64,000 nt of DNA. Origin: Zymoseptoria tritici IPO323. Its lineage: Eukaryota; Ascomycota; Dothideomycetes; Mycosphaerellales; Mycosphaerellaceae. The stretch lies in NCBI RefSeq assembly GCF_000219625.1, contig NC_018210.1, positions 1,922,001 to 1,986,000 of the forward strand. The letters run 5' to 3'. This document shows positions 45,684 through 55,009 of the stretch, piece after piece. The translations under genes and the position numbers were made by a program. The notes beneath the pieces are model-generated. The model saw only the letters and a list, made by a program, of their open reading frames with translations, was not told the DNA's origin and did not search any database. Position 1 is the stretch's first letter. Every line of letters begins with the position of its first letter.

Positions 45684-46248
45684 GTCGGTCGAGTTCCACC
45701 TGGTCTGCGTTATCGTTCTTGACTTCCGGGATTGTGCAGCGACCATCGATGTGGGAGCGAGCTACACCAGGCGCTCCAAAGCTTCCGCCATACTGATGTT
45801 CGGATGCGTCGTTGTACTTCACGACGGGTGGAGCTTGTCCCTGGACCCCTGAGGTCTTCTTCGGCTTAGAGTTGACGGTGGATGAAGTGTTTCGTGATGA
45901 TCCATTGGGCTTTGTAGACGCTGAATTATCCATCATGCTATCTTTTCGCTGAGGTGCGGGCGTGCTTCTCCATTGCGTCGAAGAGTCGTTGGCATGCGGT
46001 CGGTCGTGGATGTACTGGCCTTGTTGATGGTTGGCGTGTCTCGATTCGCTGCTGTTGTCCACGCGTGTGAGTGGCAGGTACGTTCCGCTTCCCCCGTGAG
46101 TTGCGATTGAATTGTCGTAAACTATTCCTTGACCCCCGTCGAATCGTGCTTCATCTCCTTCTGTGTCATCCGGATTGTCGAAATCTAGCAGCCAGCTGGG
46201 ATCTGCTATCGTTCCTCGTAGCTTGCGCGTAGGAGTGGATTGCTTCTT
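45684..46248 (-). pseudogene. Family X, truncated copy
   Basis: Starts at a splice acceptor (46249-46252 CTAG, intron 46306-46249, 58 nt) with KKQSTPTRKLRGTIADPSWL, as in member 2. It continues open through a Ser/Asn-rich linker and the first part of the domain (HQYGGSFGAPGVARSHIDGR, NADQVELD). It stops being homologous at about 45684, where it runs into the duplicated 5' flank of member 2. About three quarters of the domain (the LFxAL, HKxGxP and CSxRLE parts) is missing. The frame itself is not disrupted, so a short protein could still be made, but it is best read as a deletion relic. The flank outside is RIP-affected; the coding part is not. Confidence 0.68.
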
Positions 46249-46259
46249 CTAGAGGAGGG

Positions 46260-46632
46260 AGAGGTTAGCAAAGGCGTTGTATAAGCAATAAAAGGGTAGT
46301 GTTTACCTTAAGTCTGTAACAAGAATTGTAAGTCGCGATAGTATTAGTATTAGGAAGAAGTCGCGATAATGTAAAGACGAGAAAGTCGTAGGCTAGATGG
46401 ACTTCGATGTTAACATTCTAATTAACGCGTAGCGGCAGCAAGTAACGTTCCCTTACGCTCGCGTCGTGTATTGCTAGGGGGCTAGCAGGCTAGCCGAAAG
46501 GAGTCTACTAGCGCCGTTCGCTAAAGCTATAGCAAGTTAAAGTAAATGTGTAAGTGTAAACGTAAGTCTGGCATCGTAATCTGTACCAAGCAGGAGAGAG
46601 TCTATAGCGCGCAGAAACGAGCCCCGAGGAAG
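46260..46632 (-). repeat. Duplicated 5' flank, copy B
   Basis: Partner of copy A, about 950 bp away, and the 5' flank of the truncated gene. It shows stronger loss of CpA/TpG than copy A in places (AAGTAAATGTGTAAGTGTAAAC). The similarity of the flanks exceeds that of the linkers inside the two coding sequences. This suggests either gene conversion or that the flank is itself a small mobile or regulatory repeat. Confidence 0.62.
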
Positions 46633-47201
46633 GTCGTCTGCCCCGCCGCGCTCGGGCAAGCTGGACATGGACTATGTAGAAGTTTTGTTCTGCAGGATTT
46701 CCCATCTTCAGGGGCATGCTAGGATGTCATTGCTTTGAGTATAAAAGGGGGCGGTCATTGGAACGATGTTATAGAAGGGCAGACACTACTCTAATGTCCG
46801 TGATCCATCGGGGAGCGGCTAATAGCAATGTCTCCAACAAGCAGAATGGAGCAATCAGGTGCAGAAAGTCATGCGGTGTTTGAAAATGTTACAGGCAAAC
46901 TATGAGAGCAGCAAGCTATGAACTGCATTGCCGTTCAATCTGATGCATGTAAAACTACCATGATCCACAAAGTTCCTTTGTTCTATCATGCTTTCAGCTT
47001 CAACGACGCATCTAGGATCGCTCAATCATGTTTCATTGTCCAATCTCGGGCCCGCACCGACTCTCATTATTGTACAGCTGAGCAAGCATATCCTTTTCCA
47101 AAATGCACCTTCCAAACGATTCCGCAATCTCCTAGCATCTATCTCGTCAACGACGATTTCCCTCCACAAGTCCGAAGTGCTCAGTGTTGATTTTTCAGCG
47201 T
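46633..47201. other. Intergenic, no gene recognised
   Basis: Normal composition. A plus-strand TATA-like GTATAAAAGGG at about 46739-46749 faces right, but the plus-strand ORFs behind it (46918-47287) have no recognisable features and run into the 3' end of member 3. Probably the 3' flank of member 3 and distal promoter sequence of the truncated copy. Confidence 0.4.
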
Positions 47202-47915
47202 TCATGGGAATCTTCCGCTGTTGCGCCGCGGGACTGGGTCCACATTCTCTGTGGACCTCTCTGCGGTGTACCGACTTGGTGCAGTGAATACGGACCAGGA
47301 ATCGATGTAATTGTTGGGTTGATGGCTCTCGAACGGGGAGACCAGCTTTTCGAAATCACCTTCAACCACATCCTTCGCGATAGCCTTGTTGTCTTGCACG
47401 GCCTTAATCATTCGCTCGAGACGTTCTGAGCATGTGATACCCAGTTCCGGCGCCAACCCAGACCGGCGAGATCCTTGTTCCAGAGACACACGTCGAGGAA
47501 TTCCCGTCTTATGGACAGCGATCGCCGCGCCGACAGTTGCCACGACGCGAGCTTCGACCAGCTCGCAAAGTTCCTTCGAGCGCATCTGGTTGTGGATCGC
47601 GATAGAGGCGTTGTCCTGCCCGTCCTTGTAGAAGGCTTGCTGGTTGCCCTTCAATTTGTCGTTTGTTGAGGCTGGAGTGTGGTCCAGTGCACGAAAGAGT
47701 CGCTTCGACCACTCGACGAGGTTTGCCTCCACCTCTTCGACATCATCATTCTTCAGGGTGTCGTCGCGCGTGCCGGCGCTGATGTGAGTGATGGCATCCT
47801 CCACCGTGGTGAAGCGGCCGGAAAACTCGTACTCCGCTGCCTCCTTGCTCCTCTCCATTTGACGAGCCTTCCGACGACTCGAACCGCTCTCTTCGATTGA
47901 AGCTGGAGAATCCAT
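47202..47915 (-). CDS. Family X member 3, short form
   Basis: A 237-residue protein from ATG 47915. The N-terminal tail is short (MDSPASIEESGSSRRKARQM). The family domain then occupies residues about 28-200: YEFSGRFTTVEDAITHI, DDVEEVEANLVEWSKRLFRAL, VHKTGIPRRVSLEQ, ITCSERLERMIKAVQDNKAI, KDVVEGDFEKLV. The usual YLxRK...NSNGxKK end and the long disordered C-terminus are absent. The last 30 residues (DSWSVFTAPSRYTAERSTEN) look unrelated, so it may be truncated or a minimal-domain member. Because it is little more than the domain, it best defines its limits. The 5' flank to about 48200 shares sequence with the other copies. Function unknown. Confidence 0.7.
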   Translation of the reverse strand: MDSPASIEESGSSRRKARQMERSKEAAEYEFSGRFTTVEDAITHISAGTRDDTLKNDDVEEVEANLVEWSKRLFRALDHTPASTNDKLKGNQQAFYKDGQDNASIAIHNQMRSKELCELVEARVVATVGAAIAVHKTGIPRRVSLEQGSRRSGLAPELGITCSERLERMIKAVQDNKAIAKDVVEGDFEKLVSPFESHQPNNYIDSWSVFTAPSRYTAERSTENVDPVPRRNSGRFP

Positions 47916-48734
47916 CGTAGACTACGTGGGCAGGGTCAGCTTTGCAGAGCGCAGATCAGGGGTAGACTCACGCGTGATGGTTCTGATGAGGTTGAGTATT
48001 CTGTCGAAGGTGTTTGATTTGCACAAGTTCGCAGACTTCATCAAGAAGGTCAACAGAGATGAAGTCGAAGTGGTTGATGATGTCACGCGTCGTGTGTTAC
48101 CAGGGCGGCAAGCGGCGTGGACGGGATAAGCGCAAAGTAAACAGCCCATAGCGCCGCCCGGCAAAACCATGGCGAGGTGAAGTGAATGTGTGAGTGTGAG
48201 TTCGGGGTTGAAAGTTGTGTATATACAACGAGAGCGGTAAATTTGAGCGAATATTACGAGATAGGATGTATTTGAAGCGCAAAAAGTGTCCGATGGTCAA
48301 TAGTTACTCCCAGTGGAGAAGTATTAATTTGTGGAAAGTCTGCAGCAAGCAGAGAAAGTCTTTGGAAGATATTGTACATTTCCGGCGCCGTCTAGTCTGT
48401 CATCGACTGCTCTTCAGACAAGAGATATGCAGATAGCTCTATTGTACAATCATCAGAACCAAAGTAACGCCACAACTCCATCCAATGCAAGCCTGAAACC
48501 ATGCCCTTTGTCCGTCCAAATTCCCGCAATTGTCCATTCTGATCCATGTCTTTCAGTCCTGAGACACTCTTTGTCCTGCATAGTCATCCTCTCGACCTGC
48601 CTTGTTCGTTCCCGCAATTTCCAGACTGTAGCAGAAAGCCGCAGCACCTCCGTGGTCCTGCTTGTTGCTGCCGACCTCGCCTCTCAAGGACGACAGCAAA
48701 GCCATGTCCAATGCCAGCCATGTACAGCCCATAT
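47916..48734. other. Intergenic, promoter of member 3
   Basis: Contains the un-mutated version of the family X 5' flank (about 48080-48200: AACACACGACGCG, CCATGG, plus-strand AAGTGAATGTGTGAGTGTGAG). A minus-strand ORF (48170-47922) lies here, but its ATG is lost in the paralogous flanks, so it is more likely leader. From 48210 to 48734 I see nothing beyond short random ORFs. Confidence 0.45.
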
Positions 48735-50009
48735 TCAGTACCTCTCGTGGATACTGAGCTGGCCGTACATGTTGTTGACTGACGGACCATCTGCGACTTC
48801 GTCCTCCGGATAGACTGCTCGGTGCTGCTGCTTCGTAGGACCAGAGTCTGGCGATGGCGGCACACTCCACTCAGTGCCGGCGAACTGATCGTACTGCACA
48901 GCCGGCTCCGCCACACTCTCCTTCTTCATCTTGTTGAACAGCTGTTGACCCTCCTTCTTGTTACCATTGCTCTTGACGTTGATGTACTTCCTCTCCAGAT
49001 ACAGGCCCGGATTGCGAGCGAAATCCGTGAGACCCACTCCATTCAACACATCGAAGGCGATGAGCTTGTTCTGCTCAATACCGAACCTCATAGCTTCCAA
49101 TCGCTGAGAGCAGATCAAGCTGACATCGCTTTTGTAGCCGACACGACCAGCACCACGCTTCCTCTTCCCGAAGTGCGAAGCCGGCATGCCAACGAGGTGA
49201 GCGTCAATACCCGCCTGCACTGCCATGAACACTCTTGCTTCTGCCGTCTTGCGACCTTGTGGGGTGTGCAATATCTCGACGATCTTCTCCATGACGTTGT
49301 CTTGCTGTTTGGCGTAGTAGCAGCGCTTGATCTCATCCCAGCCTTTTGGCGGCGGACCGTAGCTGTGCGTGATGGCCTTGAAAGCGGCTTCGGCCACTTC
49401 ATGCATGAAGAAGGCTTGGTAGAAGACGGCATCGTCGCCAGTCAGGACTGGAAGTTGGAGTGGTTCTTGCAGGGTCGAGAGGTAGTTTGCAGCTTCTTCT
49501 GCAGTCTGGAACCTGTTCGTCCAGATGGCCTGAGAATCCTCGTCGTCTTCTTTGATGGTGGGCAGTGGAGCTCTGTTACTCGTGGCGTAAGGAGCTTGGA
49601 GATGCTGAGATGGGTATGCGGAGTAGAAGTTGTCGAAAGCGGGAACGCCGGTTGGTGCCGCAGGAGTTGAGCGTGGAAGACTTTGAGTCGGCTTGCGAGA
49701 TGGCGTGTAGTCATCATCGGCTACATGCTCGGCAGTTCCATGGTCAACTTTGAGCTTTCTGGAAGTGGCAGGTGGTGTGCTGGGGAATGGGTTGGTGAAG
49801 CCTGAGTGGTCGCCGTTGTGGTTGAACAGTCCAGTGCCGGTTTGATCGTGGTATGAGACACCGTCTGCTGCAGAGTTGTAGTCGAACCCGCCGTAATTCG
49901 GATATGGTGCCTGGAGGTGTGTTTGGTCGTATGTCGGATGAACTCCTGAGACGTTGACAGGAGCGGTACTCCAGCCGTTGGTGGGCATGATATCGAACTC
50001 TTCTTGCAT
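48735..50009 (-). CDS. Family X member 4
   Basis: A 424-residue protein from ATG 50009. Residues 1 to about 155 are disordered, Tyr/Pro/Asn/Ser-rich (YDQTHLQAPYPNYGGFDYN). Residues about 163-345 carry the family domain: AIWTNRFQTAEEAANYLSTL, AAFKAITHSYGPPPKGWDE, AVQAGIDAHLVGMPASHF, LICSQRLEAMRFGIEQNKLI, FDVLNGVGLTDFARNPGLYL, ERKYINVKSNGNKKEG. It is the most diverged of the minus-strand group in the linkers but keeps the CSQRLE core and the RKYINVKSNGNKK end. The C-terminal tail is short and disordered. No signal peptide, membrane segment or enzyme motif is visible. It is probably nuclear or cytoplasmic; function unknown. Confidence 0.78.
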   Translation of the reverse strand: MQEEFDIMPTNGWSTAPVNVSGVHPTYDQTHLQAPYPNYGGFDYNSAADGVSYHDQTGTGLFNHNGDHSGFTNPFPSTPPATSRKLKVDHGTAEHVADDDYTPSRKPTQSLPRSTPAAPTGVPAFDNFYSAYPSQHLQAPYATSNRAPLPTIKEDDEDSQAIWTNRFQTAEEAANYLSTLQEPLQLPVLTGDDAVFYQAFFMHEVAEAAFKAITHSYGPPPKGWDEIKRCYYAKQQDNVMEKIVEILHTPQGRKTAEARVFMAVQAGIDAHLVGMPASHFGKRKRGAGRVGYKSDVSLICSQRLEAMRFGIEQNKLIAFDVLNGVGLTDFARNPGLYLERKYINVKSNGNKKEGQQLFNKMKKESVAEPAVQYDQFAGTEWSVPPSPDSGPTKQQHRAVYPEDEVADGPSVNNMYGQLSIHERY

Positions 50010-50734
50010 GTTGTACTTTGACGTTTTGATATGAGGTGGAAGCTGTTGGATTTTGGGGTCTTCTGGCTCGTTGAGTTGGTGAGAGATGGAGGAACGACGA
50101 GAGGAGGAGGGACAAGGAGCAGGTGGTCATCTCTTCGCAAGGGCGAGATTCGCAGAAGGTGTCGGAGAAAGTGTCAAGTGTTATGTGTTTAGTGCATCTG
50201 CTTCACTTGTCGTTCGATGTTGTGACACCCTCGAGTGAACTCCGGAAGCGGCCGAGGAGTTCCATCATGCTCGGGTAAGACACGATCGTCGGAAAGAGCA
50301 TGGTCGACGAGGTGAAGTCGTCCATGCCAAAGCCGAAGCTGTTCTAGCGCAAGCTTCGGTGCAATAGCCCATGCTGGCCAATTCAATCATGGCCATCTCA
50401 GCGGACCCATGGTGATCATCTCCCCGATCAGTGCGAAGGTTGAATTTCTGTCTCCTCGATGCAGAGTAGGACACCTGACAATAGCCAAGGCGGTCAGAAA
50501 GGAATGCTATCGTGTGAAAGACGCAGCAGTACTGAAGTGCGAGCAGATTGTTGCTGGAGCCGCAGATAGTGTCGTGAAGACAAAGCCCTTCACTGCGGCA
50601 CCCCGATTGGCACACTTGCCATGTTCGATGCTTCGGCCGGTTTCCAGAAGGGCATAATCCGGATACTAAGAGGGATCAATAAATGATACATGAATGAGTC
50701 TGCCATATTCAGAGCTTCCTTCCGAAGCTTGCAA
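50010..50734. other. Intergenic region
   Basis: Promoter side of member 4 and 3' flank of the PHS1-like gene. G/A-rich near 50090-50115 on the plus strand, that is, a C/T-rich leader for the minus gene. No ORF with recognisable features. Confidence 0.4.
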
Positions 50735-51500
50735 TCAGTTCGTGCTCCTGGCATTTTTGGAGCTCCTCGCAAGTGTCTTCTTCCTCTGTTTGAGCATGTA
50801 AGTGAACATCACATATGAGCCTACATCTTTCCGTTAGTGAAGTACGAAATGTGCAATACGCAGTACTCACCAGGGATGTACAATGCAAGCAAGAAGTAGA
50901 AGACGTATGGCAAGATCGCATGGATCTCACCAACAGGCTTGGCCGCTTGAAACATCAACCACCACTCTGCACCAATGCCAATCGGATACAGTGGAATGAA
51001 GAGAGAGTACCTGGTAGGACATATCAGGAGTGTGCTGGAGGTATGACTGTAATTCATTCTGCCTCATACCTCAGCCAGACAAGCCATTTCGGCGCCTTCC
51101 CGTGCAAGTTCGCAGCCAGGTATCCATAGCGTACAGTGTCCGCGATCGACCACGCTAGTAAGAGCGATGAGAAGACCAGACTTGACGCTGTAGTCTCCGG
51201 AAATGTACGCCAGATCAGCCAGACCTGAATGATTCTCGTTGCGACTTGAGTGAAAGTCGTGCCAAGCGGGGAAGGTATCAGTCCGACAACCGAGTGAACG
51301 ACTTCCACGAGTGTCAGAGTCTGCACCCAGCGAGCGAGCGGCTCTGTCGAAGCGAAGACGGCATGCCGGCCATGAGGAATGTTCCGAACGGTTTTGACGA
51401 ACACAAAGCTCCAGAGCAAGGCGAAAGAGATGTTGTACAAGGTGAGGTAAGCAGTCCGGAAGGATCGAGCGGGACTAGGCGAGGTCTTGACAGCCATCAT
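50735..51500 (-). CDS. PHS1: Very-long-chain 3-hydroxyacyl-CoA dehydratase
   Basis: Three exons on the minus strand: 51500-51070, 51010-50871 and 50820-50735 (introns of 59 and 50 nt, GT-AG, branch ACTAAC in the second), giving 218 residues. The enzyme removes water from 3-hydroxyacyl-CoA in the third step of very-long-chain fatty acid elongation in the ER. Diagnostic segments are FRTAYLTLYNISFALLW, ARWVQTLTLVEVVHSVVGLI, LLAWSIADTVRYGYLAA and LYPIGIGAEWWLM. The catalytic Tyr and Glu of the yeast enzyme correspond to Y and E in LYPIGIGAE, seven residues apart as in yeast. It has about six hydrophobic helices. The C-terminus is Lys-rich (KQRKKTLARSSKNARSTN), compatible with ER retention. Length matches the family. 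Confidence 0.93.
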
Positions 51501-51756
51501 GTGTCTATGCAGCTCGATTGGAGGTTGAAGTCATGGCAATCTCAACTTCCTGATCAGGCAAATTTTCTTGATGGTCTTGATTGTCGTTGATCTTCGGCAA
51601 GGATGTGGTCTCGAACAAGTTAATCGTCAGAATACACGAGCTAGCCCAATTCGTAGTAAAGTGGAGTTATTGTCGAGTGGCTTCAGATCTGTACCCTGTC
51701 ACGACCAGGCAGCAAACCATCAATCTTCAACCGTATCTCACTTCATCGTCACCACC
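51501..51756. promoter_or_regulatory. Divergent promoter region
   Basis: The 256 bp between the PHS1-like gene (minus) and the gene at 51757 (plus). No specific element identified; the last 40 bp before the right ATG are C/A-rich. Confidence 0.4.
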
Positions 51757-52443
51757 ATGAACACGCTCTTCCGTACATTCTCACGGATGCTCTCAGGCGA
51801 TTCAAACATGACCACTCCGTCCAGCACCTCCGCAGCATCGTCATCAAACATGCACTTCCCCTCCACCCGCCAGCACATCTACTCCACCATAGACTGCCTA
51901 CGGAAAGCTTCATCTTTGCCTGACGAACTCCTCAAAACCATCCTCTACTATGCCGACTACGACTGCCTTCACTTCTCCGCCTCATCCGACCGCAAGTACA
52001 CAGCCTACAGTCGCGGTCCGCAAGGCGCTGAGCCCTTCGCCTACGTCTCAACACCGCCACTTCGAGACATCCATGAAGCTGGCGTCAGAATACGAAGCAT
52101 TCGGCTAAGCGCGAGTGGCCACGATCAGGGGTTTGTCAGTGATCGAAGTGCGGGTGTCTGGAGCTATTTCGCAGTCCGCCGGATGAAGGATCCTCAAAAT
52201 GGTATTATTTGGGCGCAGAACGAAATGGCCTCGAGAAACTGGCAGGATCACGAGCTGTCGCTGAACCTCGATGATCTTGCTGACGAGACTGAAGAGGGTG
52301 AAGTCAGAACGGCTCTGCGGCAGATGATATCGCAGCTTGACGACGGCGATGGCCTTTGCATCGTGCCCATGGCGAAATTTGCTGGATGGCAATGTCATGT
52401 GCAGAAGGCTGAGATTGATGTTGAAGTGGAGGTTTGGAGGTGA
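51757..52443 (+). CDS. Hypothetical protein, possible F-box-like N-terminus
   Basis: A 228-residue protein starting MNTLFRTFSRML after a CACCACC leader; the frame is open further upstream but without coding character. A Ser/Thr-rich stretch covers residues about 20-45. A segment RKASSLPDELLKTILYYAD near residue 60 resembles the LPxEL/V-xxxIL start of F-boxes. The C-terminal 120 residues (RIRSIRLSASGHDQGF, GVWSYFAVRRM, LDDGDGLCIVPMAKFAGWQC, AEIDVEVEVW) resemble, from memory, a C-terminal region common in fungal proteins of unknown function, in which a GD-x(n)-ARFPGW motif is typical. If it is an F-box protein it would recruit substrates to an SCF ubiquitin ligase, but this is tentative. Confidence 0.68.
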   Translation: MNTLFRTFSRMLSGDSNMTTPSSTSAASSSNMHFPSTRQHIYSTIDCLRKASSLPDELLKTILYYADYDCLHFSASSDRKYTAYSRGPQGAEPFAYVSTPPLRDIHEAGVRIRSIRLSASGHDQGFVSDRSAGVWSYFAVRRMKDPQNGIIWAQNEMASRNWQDHELSLNLDDLADETEEGEVRTALRQMISQLDDGDGLCIVPMAKFAGWQCHVQKAEIDVEVEVWR

Positions 52444-53491
52444 TTCGAGAGCTGGCGTATCGTCCAGCACTACCCACAATCCAGCCAAGGGCGTCAATGT
52501 GGGAGCTGCTGCTGCGCATTGACCGCAGGATCTCATCTCTTACTGCATCGAAGGAGCGGGACCGTGAGCTTTCGACGCTTGAAGGATGCAGGATTTGAGC
52601 CAACGCATATATCCGCCGCGAGCCTGAAGACTGCATACGCCTCCTTGGCACCGAGTCATTGACCGCAAGTACACGACCGCGCTTCACACGATCTTTCTGT
52701 TACTATCCCGATATCACGCAAATCGCAGCCGTCTTGGGTCGCAACCCGGCCGATTAAGTGCATGCCGCCTCAGCCGCGCTTCGCCGCGACCACTTTCGAG
52801 AATACGGGATTCATTCTCACGAACTCACGGTCAGCATAACGACCTGACATGATCGGCATGGCTTGGCTGTCCCGCGACAGTACCGGACGGAGAGCTGCAA
52901 TGACGGGCGACGTTGCCGCCACGGCTGTATTTTCCAGCAGTCCGCGATTGCTCAAGGAAAGACTCACGAGGCCATGCCTGGAACTCGGGTGCAGTTTCCC
53001 GAGTATACCACCTCTTCCATTCATGTACCGTGGATGAGACAGCTGAGACAGCGATCAACATGAGCACTCGTAGGATTGCGCTACTTACTCCAGCATTCCA
53101 ACAATACTTTTGACCATAGGATCAATGCTCTACCTCATGATCAATCTATTTTGCTTCGTCTTGTACACCAGAGGCCATCCTCGCTGGCGGTGAAAATAGC
53201 AAAACCATCATCACCCCAGCATTGCGCCATGACGTTGATTCAGAAACTTTCTTCTTGGATCAACTGAAACATCCTTGCTCCTTGGCCCCCACGATCACGT
53301 ATACCGCAGGGTCATTGCTTGTTCGTGGCGCATGATCTTGCTCAGCCAAGAGATATTTCGTAATGCCGAGCAGGGGATGCTGGAATGTGAAAGTCGACGC
53401 GGAAGGCCGGATGTCCAGGTATATAGTGTGCTGACGGTCAGCCCGCCACTTTCTTGACGACACGAACGACCACAATCTATCAAAACACGAA
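52444..53491. other. Intergenic region
   Basis: About 1 kb with several overlapping short ORFs on both strands (for example 52849-53113), none with recognisable domains. Contains the promoter of the secreted repeat protein; just upstream of its ATG the sequence is A/C-rich. No repeat or RNA gene seen. Confidence 0.4.
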
Positions 53492-54473
53492 ATGCAGCGC
53501 ATTCTCAGCCTCGCATTCCTCGCCCTGTGCGCAGGCAATGTGCTTGCCGCTCCATATACTCAGGTATGTAAAACCCTCATCGCATATTCAAACATCCCGA
53601 AGCTGACCACACATCCAGGAGGACCAAGACTCTGGTACAACAACATCAAAAGACTGCTACGTCGACCAATCCGGCAAAGAGTTCTGCGGCCAATCCCTCA
53701 AATCCTTGAAATCGCAGTACCAATCCCAATGCGCCGACAAAGTCTGGACCCAGCAATATCCGCCCTCCCCCGAACACCAAGCCTGTATCGACCTGGACAA
53801 GAAAATCCGCGAAAAGGAAGCCCTGGAACACGATAGATCGCAGTACCAAACCCAATGCGCCGACAAAGTGTGGACCCAGCAATATCCGCCCTCCCCCGAA
53901 CACCAAGCCTGCATCGATCTAGACAAGAACATCCGCGAAAAGGAAGCCCTGGAACACGACAGATCGCAGTACCAAACCCAATGCGCCGACAAAGTCTGGA
54001 CCCAGCAATATCCGCCCTCCCCCGAACACCAAGCCTGCATCGACCTCTCCAAGGACATCCGCGAAAAGGAAGCCCTGGAACACGACAAATCGCAGTACCA
54101 AACCCAATGCGCCGACAAAGTCTGGACCCAGCAATATCCGCCCTCCCCCGAACACCAAGCCTGTATCGACCTCTCCAAGGACATCCGCGAAAAGGAAGCC
54201 CTCCAACACGACCGGTCGCAGTATCAAGATCAATGCGCGGACCGCGTGTGGCCGGATATTTTCCCTCCCGTACCGGCGGAGCAGGCGTGTATTGATTTGG
54301 CGAAGAAGATTGACGAGAGGGAGGGTTTGGAGAGGATGAAGAATCAGTATCAGGAACAGTGTGCGGATGCGGTGTTTATTGATATTTATCCGCCGAGCCC
54401 GGAGCAGCAGGCTTGTATTGATTTGAAGAAGAGTATTGGGGAGAAGGAGGAGGAGGTTGATAAGACTAATTGA
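53492..54473 (+). CDS. Secreted protein of six 42-residue cysteine-containing repeats
   Basis: Two exons, 53492-53563 and 53619-54473 (55-nt intron, GTATGT...CCAG), giving 308 residues. The start yields a signal peptide (MQRILSLAFLALCAGNVLAA). After a short linker with two Cys (DCYVDQSGKEFCGQ) come six tandem 42-residue repeats. Each has one QCADxVW motif, a PPSPEHQACIDL motif and a charged helix (KIREKEALEHDR), so two Cys per repeat. Repeats 1-4 are almost identical, 5 and 6 diverged. The charged segment could form helices or coiled coils and the Cys pair a small disulphide-stapled unit. I do not recognise the family. It is likely extracellular or cell-wall associated. The opposite strand also shows long ORFs, which are by-products of the repeats. 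Confidence 0.82.
53712..54467 (+). repeat. Six tandem 126-bp coding repeats
   Basis: Units start at about 53712, 53838, 53964, 54090, 54216 and 54342. The first four differ at only a few bases each. The last two have many silent changes (for example GATATTTATCCGCCGAGCCC against CAATATCCGCCCTCCCCC). Recent expansion or gene conversion affected the 5' units only. Confidence 0.9.
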
Positions 54474-55009
54474 AGGGCGGTTTGATGCTGATGATGGGAA
54501 GAGTATGTGTGAGTTCGAGGAGAAACAGTACTTGCAGCAATAGCAACCTTGCGACAGTCGAATATTTAAGCGGAATTTCTCTGACTTGCTCCTTCACTTC
54601 TGCATCGCCGTGCCGTCATGTTCGCTTTGCGCAATCTTGGCCACTGGAGATCCTGGGGAGTCAGCCGTCTTGCGTCTTGCGGTATGTTTCCCACTTTGCC
54701 GTGCTCCTCGAGTTCATCATCCGCACGAGCGAACTCGATCGAGGAGTGACATCAGAAGAAGCAGGCGAATTCCAGTGTGATTCTTGAAGCTCCGATCACC
54801 CGGTGCAGGAGTGAGTACATCAGCTTGTTCACGGACGAGCAGACCGGCTAGAAGGCCGAGAGTGATGAGAGTGATGAGAGAGCGAGGGCGAGGGCGAGGG
54901 CGAGACAACGTGCTTGCTGACACATATCGCAGTGATGAAATGATAGTCGTTACCTCTATATCAGCATGTCGCTATGCTTATGCTATGTCTATGAATGCTC
55001 GGTACTGTC
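54474..55009. other. Convergent intergenic region
   Basis: Between the 3' ends of the secreted repeat protein and the aspartyl protease. Holds a short GAGGGC simple repeat at about 54880-54902. No gene recognised. Confidence 0.4.

Noticed and set aside
46918..47287. Plus-strand ORFs behind a TATA-like GTATAAAAGGG
   Set aside because: No recognisable features and overlap with the 3' end of member 3; a TATA match alone does not support a gene.
47922..48170. 82-codon minus-strand ORF (MVLPGGAMGCLLCAYPVHA) upstream of member 3
   Set aside because: The ATG is absent in both homologous flanks and the ORF is separated by a stop from the member 3 frame; more likely leader sequence.
48822..49670. 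282-codon plus-strand ORF
   Set aside because: Completely antisense to family X member 4, whose domain is conserved with the paralogues.
53657..54233. Long minus-strand ORFs (175 and 104 codons) opposite the secreted repeat protein
   Set aside because: They follow from the 126-bp repeat unit having no stops in those frames; the plus frame has signal peptide, intron and normal composition.
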